Shown: positions 1-8,216 of the stretch, in pieces
How the letters are laid out: the number at the start of each line of letters is the position of its first letter
How positions within the stretch are numbered: the stretch's first letter is position 1
DNA from: Amycolatopsis sp. CA-230715
GTDB lineage: Bacteria > Actinomycetota > Actinomycetes > Mycobacteriales > Pseudonocardiaceae
Reading direction: 5' to 3'
Length of the DNA: 64,000 nucleotides
Assembly: GCF_018736145.1 (NCBI RefSeq)
Contig: NZ_CP059997.1
Location: 8,307,501 to 8,371,500, forward strand
The notes under the pieces: model-generated
The model's input: the letters and a program-made list of their open reading frames with translations, nothing else
The model's database searches: none
What the model was told of the DNA's origin: nothing
Position numbers and translations under genes: made by a program

Positions 1-112
1 GGTGCGGGCACAGCAGACCATGGAGCGTCTCGAGATCGCCCCCAGCCGCCGTCTGCGCGGGCTCGGCGACCGTCAGCGCAAGGCTCTGCTTTCGGAGTTC
101 AGCGCCGAGTGA
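1..112 (+). CDS. mihF: Integration host factor, actinobacterial type (3' end only)
   Basis: Only the last 36 codons are inside the window, in the frame starting at base 2 and ending with TGA at 110-112. The translated tail contains RLEIAPSRRLRGLGDRQR, which I recognise as the conserved C-terminus of the actinobacterial integration host factor, a nucleoid protein that binds DNA non-specifically and precedes gmk in most actinobacteria. Its stop codon overlaps a possible GTG start of gmk (GTGA). A strong hairpin lies about 50 bases downstream, inside the 5' part of gmk. Confidence 0.9.
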   Translation, partial: VRAQQTMERLEIAPSRRLRGLGDRQRKALLSEFSAE

Positions 113-744
113 CCGAGAACGGACAGGGCGGCGCGGCAGCGGCCGGCTCAGGTCCAGCCGGTGAGCCGGTGCTGGGACAACGTGCCCAGCACCGGCTCAC
201 CGTCGTTTCGGGGCCTTCCGGTGTCGGCAAGTCCAGCGTCGTCGCGCAGCTGCGGCTGCTCGACCCGGACATCTACTTCAGCGTCTCGGTGACCACGCGC
301 AAGCCGAGGCCGGGCGAGGTGGACGGACAGCACTACCACTTCATCGACCGCGCGACCTTCGACGAGATGGCCGCCGACGGACGGCTGCTCGAACACGCCG
401 AGTTCGCGGGCAACTGCTACGGCACCCCGCGCGAACCCGTGGAGCGGGCGCTGGCGGCGGGCAAACCCGCGATCCTCGAGATCGAACTCCAGGGCGCGCG
501 GCAGGTCCGCGTGGCGATGCCGGAGGCAAGGCTCGTCATGCTGATGCCCCCCTCGTGGGAGGAACTGGTCGGCAGGCTCACCGGCAGGGGCACCGAGGAG
601 AAGGCCGCCGTCAAGACCAGGCTCGCCGAAGCGGAGCGCGAACTGGCCGCCGCGGGGGAGTTCGACGCGCGCGTGGTGAACGCCGACGTCAAGGACGCGG
701 CGGCCGAGTTGCTAAGATTGATTACTGACGATTCACACGCTTGA
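109..744 (+). CDS. gmk: Guanylate kinase
   Basis: Phosphorylates GMP (and dGMP) to GDP with ATP in purine nucleotide synthesis; cytosolic. The P-loop SGPSGVGKSS is at residues 34-43. The GMP-binding part follows, with TRKPRPGEVDGQHYHF near residue 63 and the EIELQGARQV segment. From GTG 109 the protein is 211 residues, about 20 longer than usual. GTG 169 would give 191 residues (VLGQRAQHRLTVVSGP...), closer to typical guanylate kinases. GTG 109 overlaps the mihF stop, which favours coupling. However, a perfect 17-bp hairpin spans 160-201, so the true start is uncertain. rpoZ follows 25 bases downstream, the usual actinobacterial order. Confidence 0.95.
   Translation: MTENGQGGAAAAGSGPAGEPVLGQRAQHRLTVVSGPSGVGKSSVVAQLRLLDPDIYFSVSVTTRKPRPGEVDGQHYHFIDRATFDEMAADGRLLEHAEFAGNCYGTPREPVERALAAGKPAILEIELQGARQVRVAMPEARLVMLMPPSWEELVGRLTGRGTEEKAAVKTRLAEAERELAAAGEFDARVVNADVKDAAAELLRLITDDSHA
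160..201 (+). terminator. Perfect 17-bp hairpin at the mihF/gmk junction
   Basis: Arms at 160-176 and 185-201 are exact reverse complements (GGTGAGCCGGTGCTGGG is the left arm) with an 8-base loop. It begins 48 bases after the mihF stop, where a terminator would sit, yet lies inside the open frame of gmk and covers an alternative GTG start at 169. It may terminate or attenuate mihF transcription, or control gmk translation. No T-run follows. Confidence 0.6.
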
Positions 745-769
745 TCGAGAACCACCGGGAGCGACACGA

Positions 770-1039
770 GTGACCACGACGCTGGGTGCCCTAGAAGAGC
801 TCGAGGGCATCACCAATCCGCCCATCGACGACCTGCTCGAGAAGGTCAGCTCCAAGTACGCGCTGGCGATCTACGCCGCGAAGCGCGCCCGCCAGATCAA
901 CGACTACTACGCCCAGCTCGGCGAGGGCCTGCTCGAGTACGTCGGCCCGCTCGTGGAGCCGGGCCCGCGCGAGAAGCCGCTGTCGATCGCGCTGCGCGAG
1001 ATCCACGCCGGTCTGCTCGAGCACACCGAGGGTGAGTAA
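770..1039 (+). CDS. rpoZ: RNA polymerase omega subunit
   Basis: Small subunit that helps assemble and stabilise RNA polymerase by binding the beta-prime subunit. 89 residues from GTG 770, preceded by the purine-rich stretch CCGGGAGC. The typical omega core is present (NPPIDDLLEKVSSKYALAIYAAKRARQIN, split here as NPPIDDLLEKV and SSKYALAIYAAKRARQIN), followed by the actinobacterial C-terminal extension. The last 8 bases overlap the start of coaBC, so the two are probably translated together. Confidence 0.95.
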   Translation: MTTTLGALEELEGITNPPIDDLLEKVSSKYALAIYAAKRARQINDYYAQLGEGLLEYVGPLVEPGPREKPLSIALREIHAGLLEHTEGE

Positions 1040-2252
1040 ACCCCGAGTCGTACTCGGCGTAGGCGGCGGTATCGCCGCCTACAAGGCGTGTGAGGTGCTG
1101 CGCGGGCTGACCGAATCCGGTCACGACGTCCGCGTGGTCCCCACCGAGGCCGCGCTGCGGTTCGTCGGCGCGGCCACCTTCGAGGCCCTGTCCGGGCATC
1201 CCGTGCACACCGGGGTGTTCACCGAGGTGCCCGAGGTGCAGCACGTCCGCGTCGGCAAGGAAGCCGATCTGGTGCTCGTCGTGCCCGCCACCGCGAACCT
1301 CATCGCGAAGGCGGCGCACGGCATCGCGGACGACCTGCTGACGAACACCCTGCTCACCGCGCGGTGCCCGGTCGCGTTCTTCCCCGCGATGCACACCGAG
1401 ATGTGGGAGCACCCGGCGACCAGGGACAACGTCGCCGCGCTCCGCCGCCGCGGCACCGTCGTCACCGAGCCGGCCGCTGGCAGGCTCACCGGGGTCGACA
1501 CCGGCAAGGGCAGGCTCGCCGACCCCCGCGAGATCGTCGACATCGCGAGGTTGCTGCTGGCCGAGCCCGCCGCGCTGCCCCGCGACCTGGACGGCCTCAA
1601 GGTCGTCGTCTCCGCGGGCGGCACCAGGGAGCCCCTCGACCCGGTCCGCTACCTCGGCAACCGTTCGTCCGGCAAGCAGGGCTACGCGCTGGCCAGGGTC
1701 GCCGCCCAGCGCGGCGCCGACGTCACGCTCGTGGCCGCGCACACCGTGGCGCTGCCCGAGCCCGCGGGCGCCCGGGTGGAGCACGTGTCGACGGCCGAAG
1801 AGCTGCGCGTCGCCGTGCACGCCGCGGCCGAGGGCGCCGACGTGGTGGTGATGGCCGCCGCGGTCGCCGACTTCCGGCCGTCCGCCAGGGCCGAGCACAA
1901 GATCAAGAAGTCCGACGACCAGCCCGATCCCACGATCGCGCTGGACCGCAACGCGGACATCCTCGCCGAACTGGTCGCCGCGCGCCCCGAGGGCCAGGCC
2001 GTGGTCGGGTTCGCCGCCGAGACCGGGGACGAGCACGGCAGCGTGCTCGACCACGCGCGCGCCAAGCTCAAGCGCAAGGGCTGCGATCTGCTGGTCGTCA
2101 ACGCCGTCGGCGACGGCAAGGCGTTCGAGGTCGAGGACAACGGGGGCTGGTTGCTCGCGGCGGACGGCACCGAACGGCCTATCCCACTGGGCTCCAAGGC
2201 GCAACTGGCCGCCGCAGTGTGGGATGCGGTTGTGTCGTTAGTCAAGCGTTGA
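1032..2252 (+). CDS. coaBC: Bifunctional phosphopantothenoylcysteine decarboxylase / phosphopantothenate-cysteine ligase
   Basis: Makes 4'-phosphopantetheine in coenzyme A synthesis. The N-terminal flavoprotein decarboxylase half (about residues 1-180) starts with VVLGVGGGIAAYKACEV and carries FFPAMHTEMW, which contains the catalytic-loop PAMH. The C-terminal ligase half (about 188-406) contains VVSAGGTREPLDPVRYLGNRSSGKQG and the AAVADFRP motif, with the conserved lysine-rich HKIKK. At 406 residues it is the normal length for fused CoaBC. GTG 1032 overlaps the rpoZ end by 8 bases. The metK -35 element overlaps its stop codon. Confidence 0.96.
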   Translation: MSKPRVVLGVGGGIAAYKACEVLRGLTESGHDVRVVPTEAALRFVGAATFEALSGHPVHTGVFTEVPEVQHVRVGKEADLVLVVPATANLIAKAAHGIADDLLTNTLLTARCPVAFFPAMHTEMWEHPATRDNVAALRRRGTVVTEPAAGRLTGVDTGKGRLADPREIVDIARLLLAEPAALPRDLDGLKVVVSAGGTREPLDPVRYLGNRSSGKQGYALARVAAQRGADVTLVAAHTVALPEPAGARVEHVSTAEELRVAVHAAAEGADVVVMAAAVADFRPSARAEHKIKKSDDQPDPTIALDRNADILAELVAARPEGQAVVGFAAETGDEHGSVLDHARAKLKRKGCDLLVVNAVGDGKAFEVEDNGGWLLAADGTERPIPLGSKAQLAAAVWDAVVSLVKR

Positions 2253-2279
2253 CCACCGCTCGGGCGAAGTCAGTAGGCT
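2249..2279 (+). promoter_or_regulatory. Candidate metK promoter
   Basis: TTGACC (2249-2254) and TAGGCT (2274-2279) are separated by 19 bases, a slightly long spacing for the housekeeping sigma factor. Transcription would start near 2286, giving a leader of about 55 bases before metK. This is too short for a SAM riboswitch, and none of the known SAM aptamer motifs is visible. Confidence 0.45.
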
Positions 2280-2340
2280 GAAGCAGGCGAAAGCTCCGAG
2301 TTCTGAGCGCTTTGGGTATGTGTTGTCGAGTTGAGGGGAT

Positions 2341-3555
2341 GTGACGAGCGTCGTGACGGCGTCCAACCGCAGGCTGTTCACTTCGGAATCGGTGACCGAG
2401 GGCCATCCGGACAAGATCTGCGATGCGATCAGCGACTCCATCCTCGACGCGTTGCTGTCGAAGGACCCGCGCAGCAGGGTCGCCGTCGAAACGCTCATCA
2501 CGACCGGCCAGGTGCACGTCGCGGGTGAGGTGACCACCGAGGCCTACGCGGACATCCCGACCATCGTGCGCGACGTGATCCTCCGCATCGGCTACGACTC
2601 GTCCGCCAAGGGCTTCGACGGCAACTCGTGCGGCGTGAACGTCGCGATCGGGTCGCAGTCGCCGGACATCGCGCAGGGCGTGGACACCGCGCACGAGTCA
2701 AGGGTCGAGGGCGCGCTCGACGACATCGACCGCCAGGGCGCCGGCGACCAGGGCCTCATGTTCGGCTACGCCTGCTCGGACACCCCCGAGCTGATGCCGC
2801 TGCCGATCGCGCTTTCGCACCGGCTTTCCCGCAGGCTGACCGGGGTCCGCAACGAGGGCGTGCTGCCCTACCTGCGTCCCGACGGCAAGACCCAGGTGAC
2901 CATCGAGTATGCGGGCGAGCAGGCCGTCAAGCTCGACACCGTGGTCGTCTCGACCCAGCACGCCGACGGCATAGACCTGGACAAGATGCTCGGCGTCGAC
3001 GTCCGCGAGCACGTGGTGCTGCCCGAGCTGGCCGAGCTGGAGCTGGACACCGCCGACGTGCGGCTGCTGGTCAACCCGACCGGCCGGTTCGTCATCGGCG
3101 GCCCGATGGGCGACGCGGGGCTGACCGGTCGCAAGATCATCGTCGACACCTACGGCGGCATGGCCCGCCACGGCGGCGGCGCGTTCTCCGGCAAGGACCC
3201 GTCGAAGGTGGACCGTTCCGCGGCGTACGCGATGCGCTGGGTGGCCAAGAACGTCGTCGCGGCGGGCCTCGCCTCCCGCGTCGAGGTGCAGGTCGCCTAC
3301 GCGATCGGCAAGGCTTCGCCGGTCGGCCTGTTCGTGGAGACCTTCGGCACCGAGACGGTCGATCCGACGAAGATCCAGAGCGCCATCTCCGAGGTGTTCG
3401 ACCTGCGCCCGGCGGCGATCATCCGCGATCTCGACCTGCTGCGCCCGATCTACTCGCCGACGGCGGCCTACGGCCACTTCGGCCGCCCGGACCTCGACCT
3501 GCCGTGGGAGAACACCCAGCGCGCCGAAGCGCTGCGGTCGCTCGCGGGTGCCTGA
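2341..3555 (+). CDS. metK: S-adenosylmethionine synthase
   Basis: Makes S-adenosylmethionine from methionine and ATP; tetrameric cytosolic enzyme. Family signatures are clear: FTSESVTEGHPDKICDAISD at the N-terminus, GDQGLMFGYA near residue 136, GGAFSGKDPSKVDRSAAY (with the GGGAFSGKD ATP-site motif) near 280, and a C-terminal half of normal length. A GAGGGG run (2333-2338) is only 2 bases from GTG 2341 but 14 bases from the in-frame GTG 2353. Neither spacing is ideal, so the protein is 404 or 400 residues. It is followed by priA, as in related genomes. Confidence 0.96.
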   Translation: MTSVVTASNRRLFTSESVTEGHPDKICDAISDSILDALLSKDPRSRVAVETLITTGQVHVAGEVTTEAYADIPTIVRDVILRIGYDSSAKGFDGNSCGVNVAIGSQSPDIAQGVDTAHESRVEGALDDIDRQGAGDQGLMFGYACSDTPELMPLPIALSHRLSRRLTGVRNEGVLPYLRPDGKTQVTIEYAGEQAVKLDTVVVSTQHADGIDLDKMLGVDVREHVVLPELAELELDTADVRLLVNPTGRFVIGGPMGDAGLTGRKIIVDTYGGMARHGGGAFSGKDPSKVDRSAAYAMRWVAKNVVAAGLASRVEVQVAYAIGKASPVGLFVETFGTETVDPTKIQSAISEVFDLRPAAIIRDLDLLRPIYSPTAAYGHFGRPDLDLPWENTQRAEALRSLAGA

Positions 3556-3599
3556 GCGCGCCGGGAGGGTTGTCCGGCCCGTCTGGTAGAGATCACGGG

Positions 3600-5693
3600 G
3601 TGAGCCGCCAGGAGACGACACCCCTCTGGGACCTCCCGGAACCGCCGCGCGCCAAGAAGAAGATCGATCCGGCGCGCAAGGCGGCGAAGGAGGCGCGCGA
3701 CGCCAAGGGCCAGCAGCGACCCGCGGCGAGCGCGCCGGTCGCCAGGGTCGTGGTGGACGTGCCGCTGGCACATCTGGACCGCACGTTCGACTACCACGTG
3801 CCGGAGAAGTTCGACGAGGCCGCGGTACCGGGTTGCCGGGTGCGCGTGCGGTTCGCCGGGCAGCTCGTCGACGGCTTCCTGCTGGAGCGCGGGGACACCA
3901 CCGAGCACAAGGGCAAGCTCGCGTTCCTCGACCGCGTCACCTCGAGCGAGCCGGTGCTCGGGCCCGCGCTCGCGAGGACGGCCCGCGCGGTCGCCGAACG
4001 GTACGGCGGCTCGTTGATCGACGTGCTGCGGCTGGCGATCCCGCCGCGCCACGGCAAGGCGGAAGGCGAGCCGCCGCGCGAGGTCGCCGAGGCACCGCGA
4101 GCGCCGGAGACCACCGGATGGAACCGGTACCAGCGCGGGGAGAACTTCGTCGAAGCGCTCGGCGCCGGGCGTCCCGCGAACGCGGTGTGGCAGGCACTTC
4201 CCGGCGAGGACTGGCCGTCGCGGCTGGCCGAGGTCGCCGCGGTGGTCGCCTCTTTCGGCCGCGGTGTCGTGCTCGTGGTGCCGGATCAGCGCGATCTCAA
4301 GCGGCTGCACGCGGCGTGCGCGGCGGCGCTGGGCGCGGACGCCTTCGTGGCGTTGTCCGCCGAAGTGGGGCCTGCCGAGCGGTACCGGCGCTGGCTCGCG
4401 GTGTCGCGCGGCGCGGTGCGGGTCGTGATCGGCACCAGGGCGGCCATGTTCGCGCCGGTCGCCGACCCCGGCCTGTTCGTGGTCTGGGACGACGGCGACG
4501 ACCTGCACGTCGACCCGCACATGCCGTATCCGCAGGTGCGGGACGTGCTCATGCTGCGCGCGCACGCGACGCAGTCCTCGCTGCTCGTCGCCGGGTTCAA
4601 CCGCACCGCCGAAGCACAGCTGCTGGTCGAGTCCGGCTGGGCGCACGAGGTGCGCGCTTCCCGCGAGCAGCTGCGGGCCAGCGCGCCGCGGGTGACCCCG
4701 GTCGGCGAGGACTTCGACGTAGCGCGCGACGAAGCGGCCAAGGCGGCCCGCCTGCCCTCCGTCGCGTTCGAAGCCGCGAGGCAGGCGCTCGGCGCCGGTG
4801 CGCCCGTGCTCGTGCAGGTGCCGAGGCGCGGGTACGTGCCCGCCCTCGCCTGCGGGCACTGCCGCACCCCGGCGCACTGCCGTCGCTGCGCGGGCCCGCT
4901 CCTGCTCCCCGGCGGCGCGAACGAAGGCGTCGCGAGGCCCCCGATCTGCCGCTGGTGCGGGGTGCCGGACGCGCACTTCCGCTGCGCCGCGTGCGGATCG
5001 CCCCGGCTGCGCGCGGTCGTCGTCGGGTCGAAGCGGACCGCGGAGGAACTGGGCAGGGCGTTCCCCGGCGTCGCGGTGCGCACTTCGGGCGCCAAGGAAG
5101 TGCTCGCGACCGTACCGGGCAAACCGGCGCTGGTGGTGTGCACGCCCGGTGCGGAACCGGTCGCCGACGGCGGGTACGGCGCGGCGTTGCTGCTCGACGG
5201 CTGGGCGCTGCTCGGCAGGCCCGATCTCCGTGCCGCGGAGGAGACCCTGCGCCGGTGGATGGCGGCCGCCGCGCTCGTGCGCCCCGGTGCCGAAGGCGGC
5301 CGGGTGGTCGTCGGCGCGGACGCCTCGCTCGCGCCCGTGCAGGCGCTCATGCGCTGGGATCCGGCCTGGCACGCGGGGAACGAGCTCGCGGAACGCCGTG
5401 AGCTCGGGTTCCCGCCCGCGGTGCGGATGGCCAGCGTCGAGGGGAGCCCGGACGCGGTGGCGAACCTGCTCGCCGAGCTGGCCCTGCCAGCGACGGGGGA
5501 GGTGCTGGGCCCGGTCCCGGTGGGCGAGGTCGACGACGAAGGCAACGCGGAGCGCGAGCGCGCGCTGATCCGCGTGCCCCGCGGTGACGGGCGGGCGCTG
5601 GCCGCCGCGCTCGCGGCCGCGCAGGCGGGACGGGCGGCGCGCAAGGAAGCCGACCCCGCGCGCGTCCAACTGGATCCGCTGGAACTGATCTGA
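3600..5693 (+). CDS. priA: Primosomal protein N' (PriA-like), helicase motifs lost
   Basis: Replication-restart protein family. From GTG 3600 the product is 697 residues; the open frame extends far upstream but only as a shadow of metK. The N-terminal DNA-binding part (about 45-150, RTFDYHVPEKF) and the central zinc-binding region are present. Eight cysteines sit in four CxxC pairs around residues 420-465 (CGHC, CRRC, CRWC, CAAC). The Walker A GxTGSGKT expected near residue 200 is absent (NAVWQALPGEDWPSR instead), and the DEEH box reads WDDGDD. This motor loss is known in actinobacterial PriA. A TAGAGA hexamer 7 bases before the GTG may be a -10 box. Confidence 0.9.
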   Translation: MSRQETTPLWDLPEPPRAKKKIDPARKAAKEARDAKGQQRPAASAPVARVVVDVPLAHLDRTFDYHVPEKFDEAAVPGCRVRVRFAGQLVDGFLLERGDTTEHKGKLAFLDRVTSSEPVLGPALARTARAVAERYGGSLIDVLRLAIPPRHGKAEGEPPREVAEAPRAPETTGWNRYQRGENFVEALGAGRPANAVWQALPGEDWPSRLAEVAAVVASFGRGVVLVVPDQRDLKRLHAACAAALGADAFVALSAEVGPAERYRRWLAVSRGAVRVVIGTRAAMFAPVADPGLFVVWDDGDDLHVDPHMPYPQVRDVLMLRAHATQSSLLVAGFNRTAEAQLLVESGWAHEVRASREQLRASAPRVTPVGEDFDVARDEAAKAARLPSVAFEAARQALGAGAPVLVQVPRRGYVPALACGHCRTPAHCRRCAGPLLLPGGANEGVARPPICRWCGVPDAHFRCAACGSPRLRAVVVGSKRTAEELGRAFPGVAVRTSGAKEVLATVPGKPALVVCTPGAEPVADGGYGAALLLDGWALLGRPDLRAAEETLRRWMAAAALVRPGAEGGRVVVGADASLAPVQALMRWDPAWHAGNELAERRELGFPPAVRMASVEGSPDAVANLLAELALPATGEVLGPVPVGEVDDEGNAERERALIRVPRGDGRALAAALAAAQAGRAARKEADPARVQLDPLELI

Positions 5694-6197
5694 CGCTCGC
5701 CTTGGTCAATTGCTCCGAGTCAAGCGGATGCGGCGATCTCTTGCGTTTTGCGCGGGGAAATCGTTGTCTGTCGTCGGACCACGACAAAAACAGCACGGTT
5801 CAACCGCCGGTCGGGTGATGTGCGCGAGACTGAGTGCTGATGAGTGGCGGACCTGTCCTGTCGCGCTAATTTCGAGACAAGATCGTGGCCCAGTACTTTT
5901 GTAGGGTTGACCCATCCCGGTCGGTCCATCGAGTATGCCCTTGCTGGCCGTGTTCGTATTGTCACATAGCAGGCCCGGTGGCAGTTCGACGCTGGCCAAG
6001 ACCTTTTCGCCGAAAGGGGGAGTGGGCTGACGGTCCGTCGGGGAACCGTTGCCTCGTTCCTGCTCGCATCGATGAAAATCGTTGTGGCACAAGGAACTTG
6101 AGGCGACTCCCGTCGAGTCCCGACCGAGCCGCGGTGGCGGCCGGTGAATGGTGTGAAGAACTGAAATCCGGTCACAACTACGTTTTACGGGAGAGTT
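5694..6197. other. Lower-GC intergenic stretch between priA and the PAP2 gene
   Basis: About 500 bases with visibly lower GC and poor coding bias. Short open frames exist on both strands, but none gives a recognisable protein or a convincing ribosome-binding site. Possible promoter elements are TTGACC near 5906 and TACGTT at 6179-6184. The latter would start transcription at about 6191, just before the PAP2 gene. No RNA gene or terminator could be recognised. Confidence 0.4.
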
Positions 6198-6956
6198 GTG
6201 CTTTACTCGCGACGAACTGTTGAATCCGCCGCTACGGTTGACAACATTCGTTCGCTGAGACACTCGCTCGTGCTGTGCGTCGCGATCTTCTTCGCCAGTT
6301 ATCTGGGTTTCGTGCTCACCGGGGCGGGCCAGCGCTGGGATCGCGACGTGTTCCGGCGGCTGAGCACCGAGACCTCCACGGTGGTCCAGGACTTCTCGTC
6401 CTGGCTGCTGGCGCGCATCGGGTGCGTGCCGTTGTTGCTGGGTACCACGCTCGGTGTGCTGGCAATCGGTTTCCTCCGGCGGATTCCGCGGACCGGCGTG
6501 CTGGCGGCCGCGGTCATTCCGTGCTCGATCGGCGCCTCCCGACTGCTCAAGGTGGTCGTGCTCGACCGTCCGGAGCTGGGCCCGGAGCCCGAACTGGCGC
6601 ACAACACCTTTCCGAGCGGCCACGTCACCGCCGCCACCGCGACCGGGCTGGCCCTGCTGATGGTGGCACCTCGCACCGCCTCGCCCTGGCTCTTCGCGGT
6701 CGACGTCGTGCTCGCGGTGCTTGCCGGGCTGGCGGTGGTGATCGCGGGCTGGCACCGCCCGAGCGACGCCATCGGCGCCGCCGCACTCGCCGGGGCGGTC
6801 TACTGCTCCCTCGCCCTGGTGGTGCGGGCGGGGCGCCGGGTCACCACCAGGGCGAAGCACAGACGGCCGCGCGGCCGACGTAGCCGGGCGAGCGCCGCTA
6901 GCTCGGCGCCGCTGCCGCGGTGCCGCCCTGCTGCGCGAACTGGATCAGGTTCTTGA
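6198..6956 (+). CDS. PAP2-family membrane phosphatase
   Basis: Likely lipid or undecaprenyl pyrophosphate phosphatase in the cytoplasmic membrane. Several hydrophobic segments surround the three-part PAP2 signature: KVVVLDRPE (residues about 116-124), FPSGH (about 137-141) and GWHRPSDAIG (about 183-192). These supply the catalytic histidines. The C-terminus after residue 215 is arginine-rich and low in complexity. GGGAGAG (6189-6195) lies just upstream of GTG 6198, closer than usual. The last 59 bases overlap the convergent ESX-type gene, so the true end of one of the two may be less well conserved. Substrate unknown. Confidence 0.8.
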   Translation: MLYSRRTVESAATVDNIRSLRHSLVLCVAIFFASYLGFVLTGAGQRWDRDVFRRLSTETSTVVQDFSSWLLARIGCVPLLLGTTLGVLAIGFLRRIPRTGVLAAAVIPCSIGASRLLKVVVLDRPELGPEPELAHNTFPSGHVTAATATGLALLMVAPRTASPWLFAVDVVLAVLAGLAVVIAGWHRPSDAIGAAALAGAVYCSLALVVRAGRRVTTRAKHRRPRGRRSRASAASSAPLPRCRPAARTGSGS

Positions 6957-7821
6957 TCGCGGTGGCGATCTGCCGGATGGCGAGAAGGACCTTCGCGACG
7001 ATCGACAGTGCTTTCGTCATGCCCTTGCCGACGCTGGTCAGCGCCTGGGCCACGATGGTTTCGGCCTTGACGACGTAGACGATGCCGTCCTTCGCCATGA
7101 AGACCAGATCCACCGGCGGCGGGCCTTCGCCGATCGAGTCGATCGCCAGCTTGATCAGCGTGGCGACCAGCCCGGAAATGACATCGCGCACCAGATTGTG
7201 CATCGCCTGGACCATCTGGCTCACGATGGCGAGCAGATTCGCCCACACCTCGCAGAGCAGGCCGAGGCTGTTGAGGCCGATGGCGAGCGCCCGCGCGCGC
7301 TTCCGGTAGGCGTCGGCCGCTTTTCCCTGCCAGTACTCCTGGGTCTTCTGGGCGGCGGTGCCGTAGTTGTTCGCGGCCTCGCCGAGCGCCTTGCCCATGT
7401 TCGTCCAGGTTTTGGAGACACCTTTGACCGTGGCCGAGTTGCCGACCAGTTCGTCGAGGACGAGCCGGAGCGGCTTGACGTGGTCCAGGATCCACGCGAT
7501 CAGCGGCTGGGCGAGAAAGCCCACCGCGCCCCCGAGCGACGTGGTGGCGTCCACCGCGCTTTCGACGAAGCTCGCGGTTTCGAGCGCGGCGCTCAACGAG
7601 TCGAAAACGTAGCTGAACGTGTCGTCCTGCTGGATGTCGTGTACGAGGTTCTCGACGGAGCCGTCGATCGGGATCCCCGACAACCAGTGCTGGTTCGTGT
7701 CGTCCGCGCCGGGGCCCGGCATGATCGGCCCGTACCCGTCGCGCGAGTTCCAGGTGAACGGGCTGTACCCCTGCCAGTTCGTCGTGGCGTCCTTGTCGAC
7801 GAGCGGGTTGCCTTCCGGCAT
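6898..7821 (-). CDS. WXG100-like / ESX-type secreted effector-like protein
   Basis: 307 residues, third gene of a minus-strand operon. The middle (about residues 130-200) is helical and contains EYWQGKAADAYRKRA, a WxG turn between two helices typical of proteins exported by type VII (ESX) secretion. The N-terminal part is rich in Gly, Asp and Pro. The C-terminal part has amphipathic helices (IVAQALTSVGKGMTKALSIV). There is no Sec signal peptide. It starts 2 bases after the preceding gene. Its role is unknown; export by an ESX system encoded elsewhere is inferred, since no eccC/eccD genes are in the window. Confidence 0.65.
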   Translation of the reverse strand: MPEGNPLVDKDATTNWQGYSPFTWNSRDGYGPIMPGPGADDTNQHWLSGIPIDGSVENLVHDIQQDDTFSYVFDSLSAALETASFVESAVDATTSLGGAVGFLAQPLIAWILDHVKPLRLVLDELVGNSATVKGVSKTWTNMGKALGEAANNYGTAAQKTQEYWQGKAADAYRKRARALAIGLNSLGLLCEVWANLLAIVSQMVQAMHNLVRDVISGLVATLIKLAIDSIGEGPPPVDLVFMAKDGIVYVVKAETIVAQALTSVGKGMTKALSIVAKVLLAIRQIATAIKNLIQFAQQGGTAAAAPS

Positions 7822-7823
7822 GG

Positions 7824-8216
7824 TCAGACCTCCTGCCCCTCGGTTCGCGGGGGCGCGGCGGGTGCTCCTCCGCCCACGTGCATTTCCGGTGTGTTCTCGA
7901 CCTGCTGCCCCAGTTTCCGCAGCGAGTCCGCGGCGTCCTGATCGTTGTTCTCGTACTTCTTGGCCGCGGTGCCGATCGCGGTGGCCGTGTTCTGCAGCGC
8001 CTGCGCGGCGTCGGAGGCGAACGAGATGAACGCCTCCGCGATCGGCCTCGTCGCCTGCGGGAACATCTGGAACATCAGGCCGTAGGCGTTGTCCCAGCCG
8101 CCGGGCGTCACCTGGTGCCCGGCGTCGGCGACCTGCTTCCCGGTGGCGGCGGCCTGCTCGGCGTCGTGCTGGTGCGCACCGAGTCGTTCGGGATCGACGT
8201 GGTAGCCCTCAGCCAT
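7824..8216 (-). CDS. EspC/WXG100-like type VII secretion substrate
   Basis: 130 residues from ATG 8216, helical throughout. HVDPERLGAHQHDAEQAAA at the N-terminus matches the start of the EspC (ESX-1 secretion-associated) family. The C-terminal half is a long amphipathic helix followed by an Ala/Pro-rich tail. A WxxxxG pattern (GGWDNAYG) lies near residue 40. Its start overlaps the end of the YbaB-like gene by 8 bases, so the genes are probably translated together. A longer open frame upstream is a shadow of that gene. Confidence 0.7.
   Translation of the reverse strand: MAEGYHVDPERLGAHQHDAEQAAATGKQVADAGHQVTPGGWDNAYGLMFQMFPQATRPIAEAFISFASDAAQALQNTATAIGTAAKKYENNDQDAADSLRKLGQQVENTPEMHVGGGAPAAPPRTEGQEV

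Noticed and set aside
2253..2340. Possible SAM riboswitch before metK
   Set aside because: The predicted leader is only about 55 bases and none of the conserved SAM aptamer motifs is present.
5706..6223. Small open frames of 64-151 codons in the priA-PAP2 gap
   Set aside because: No recognisable domain, atypical codon use and no good ribosome-binding sites on either strand.
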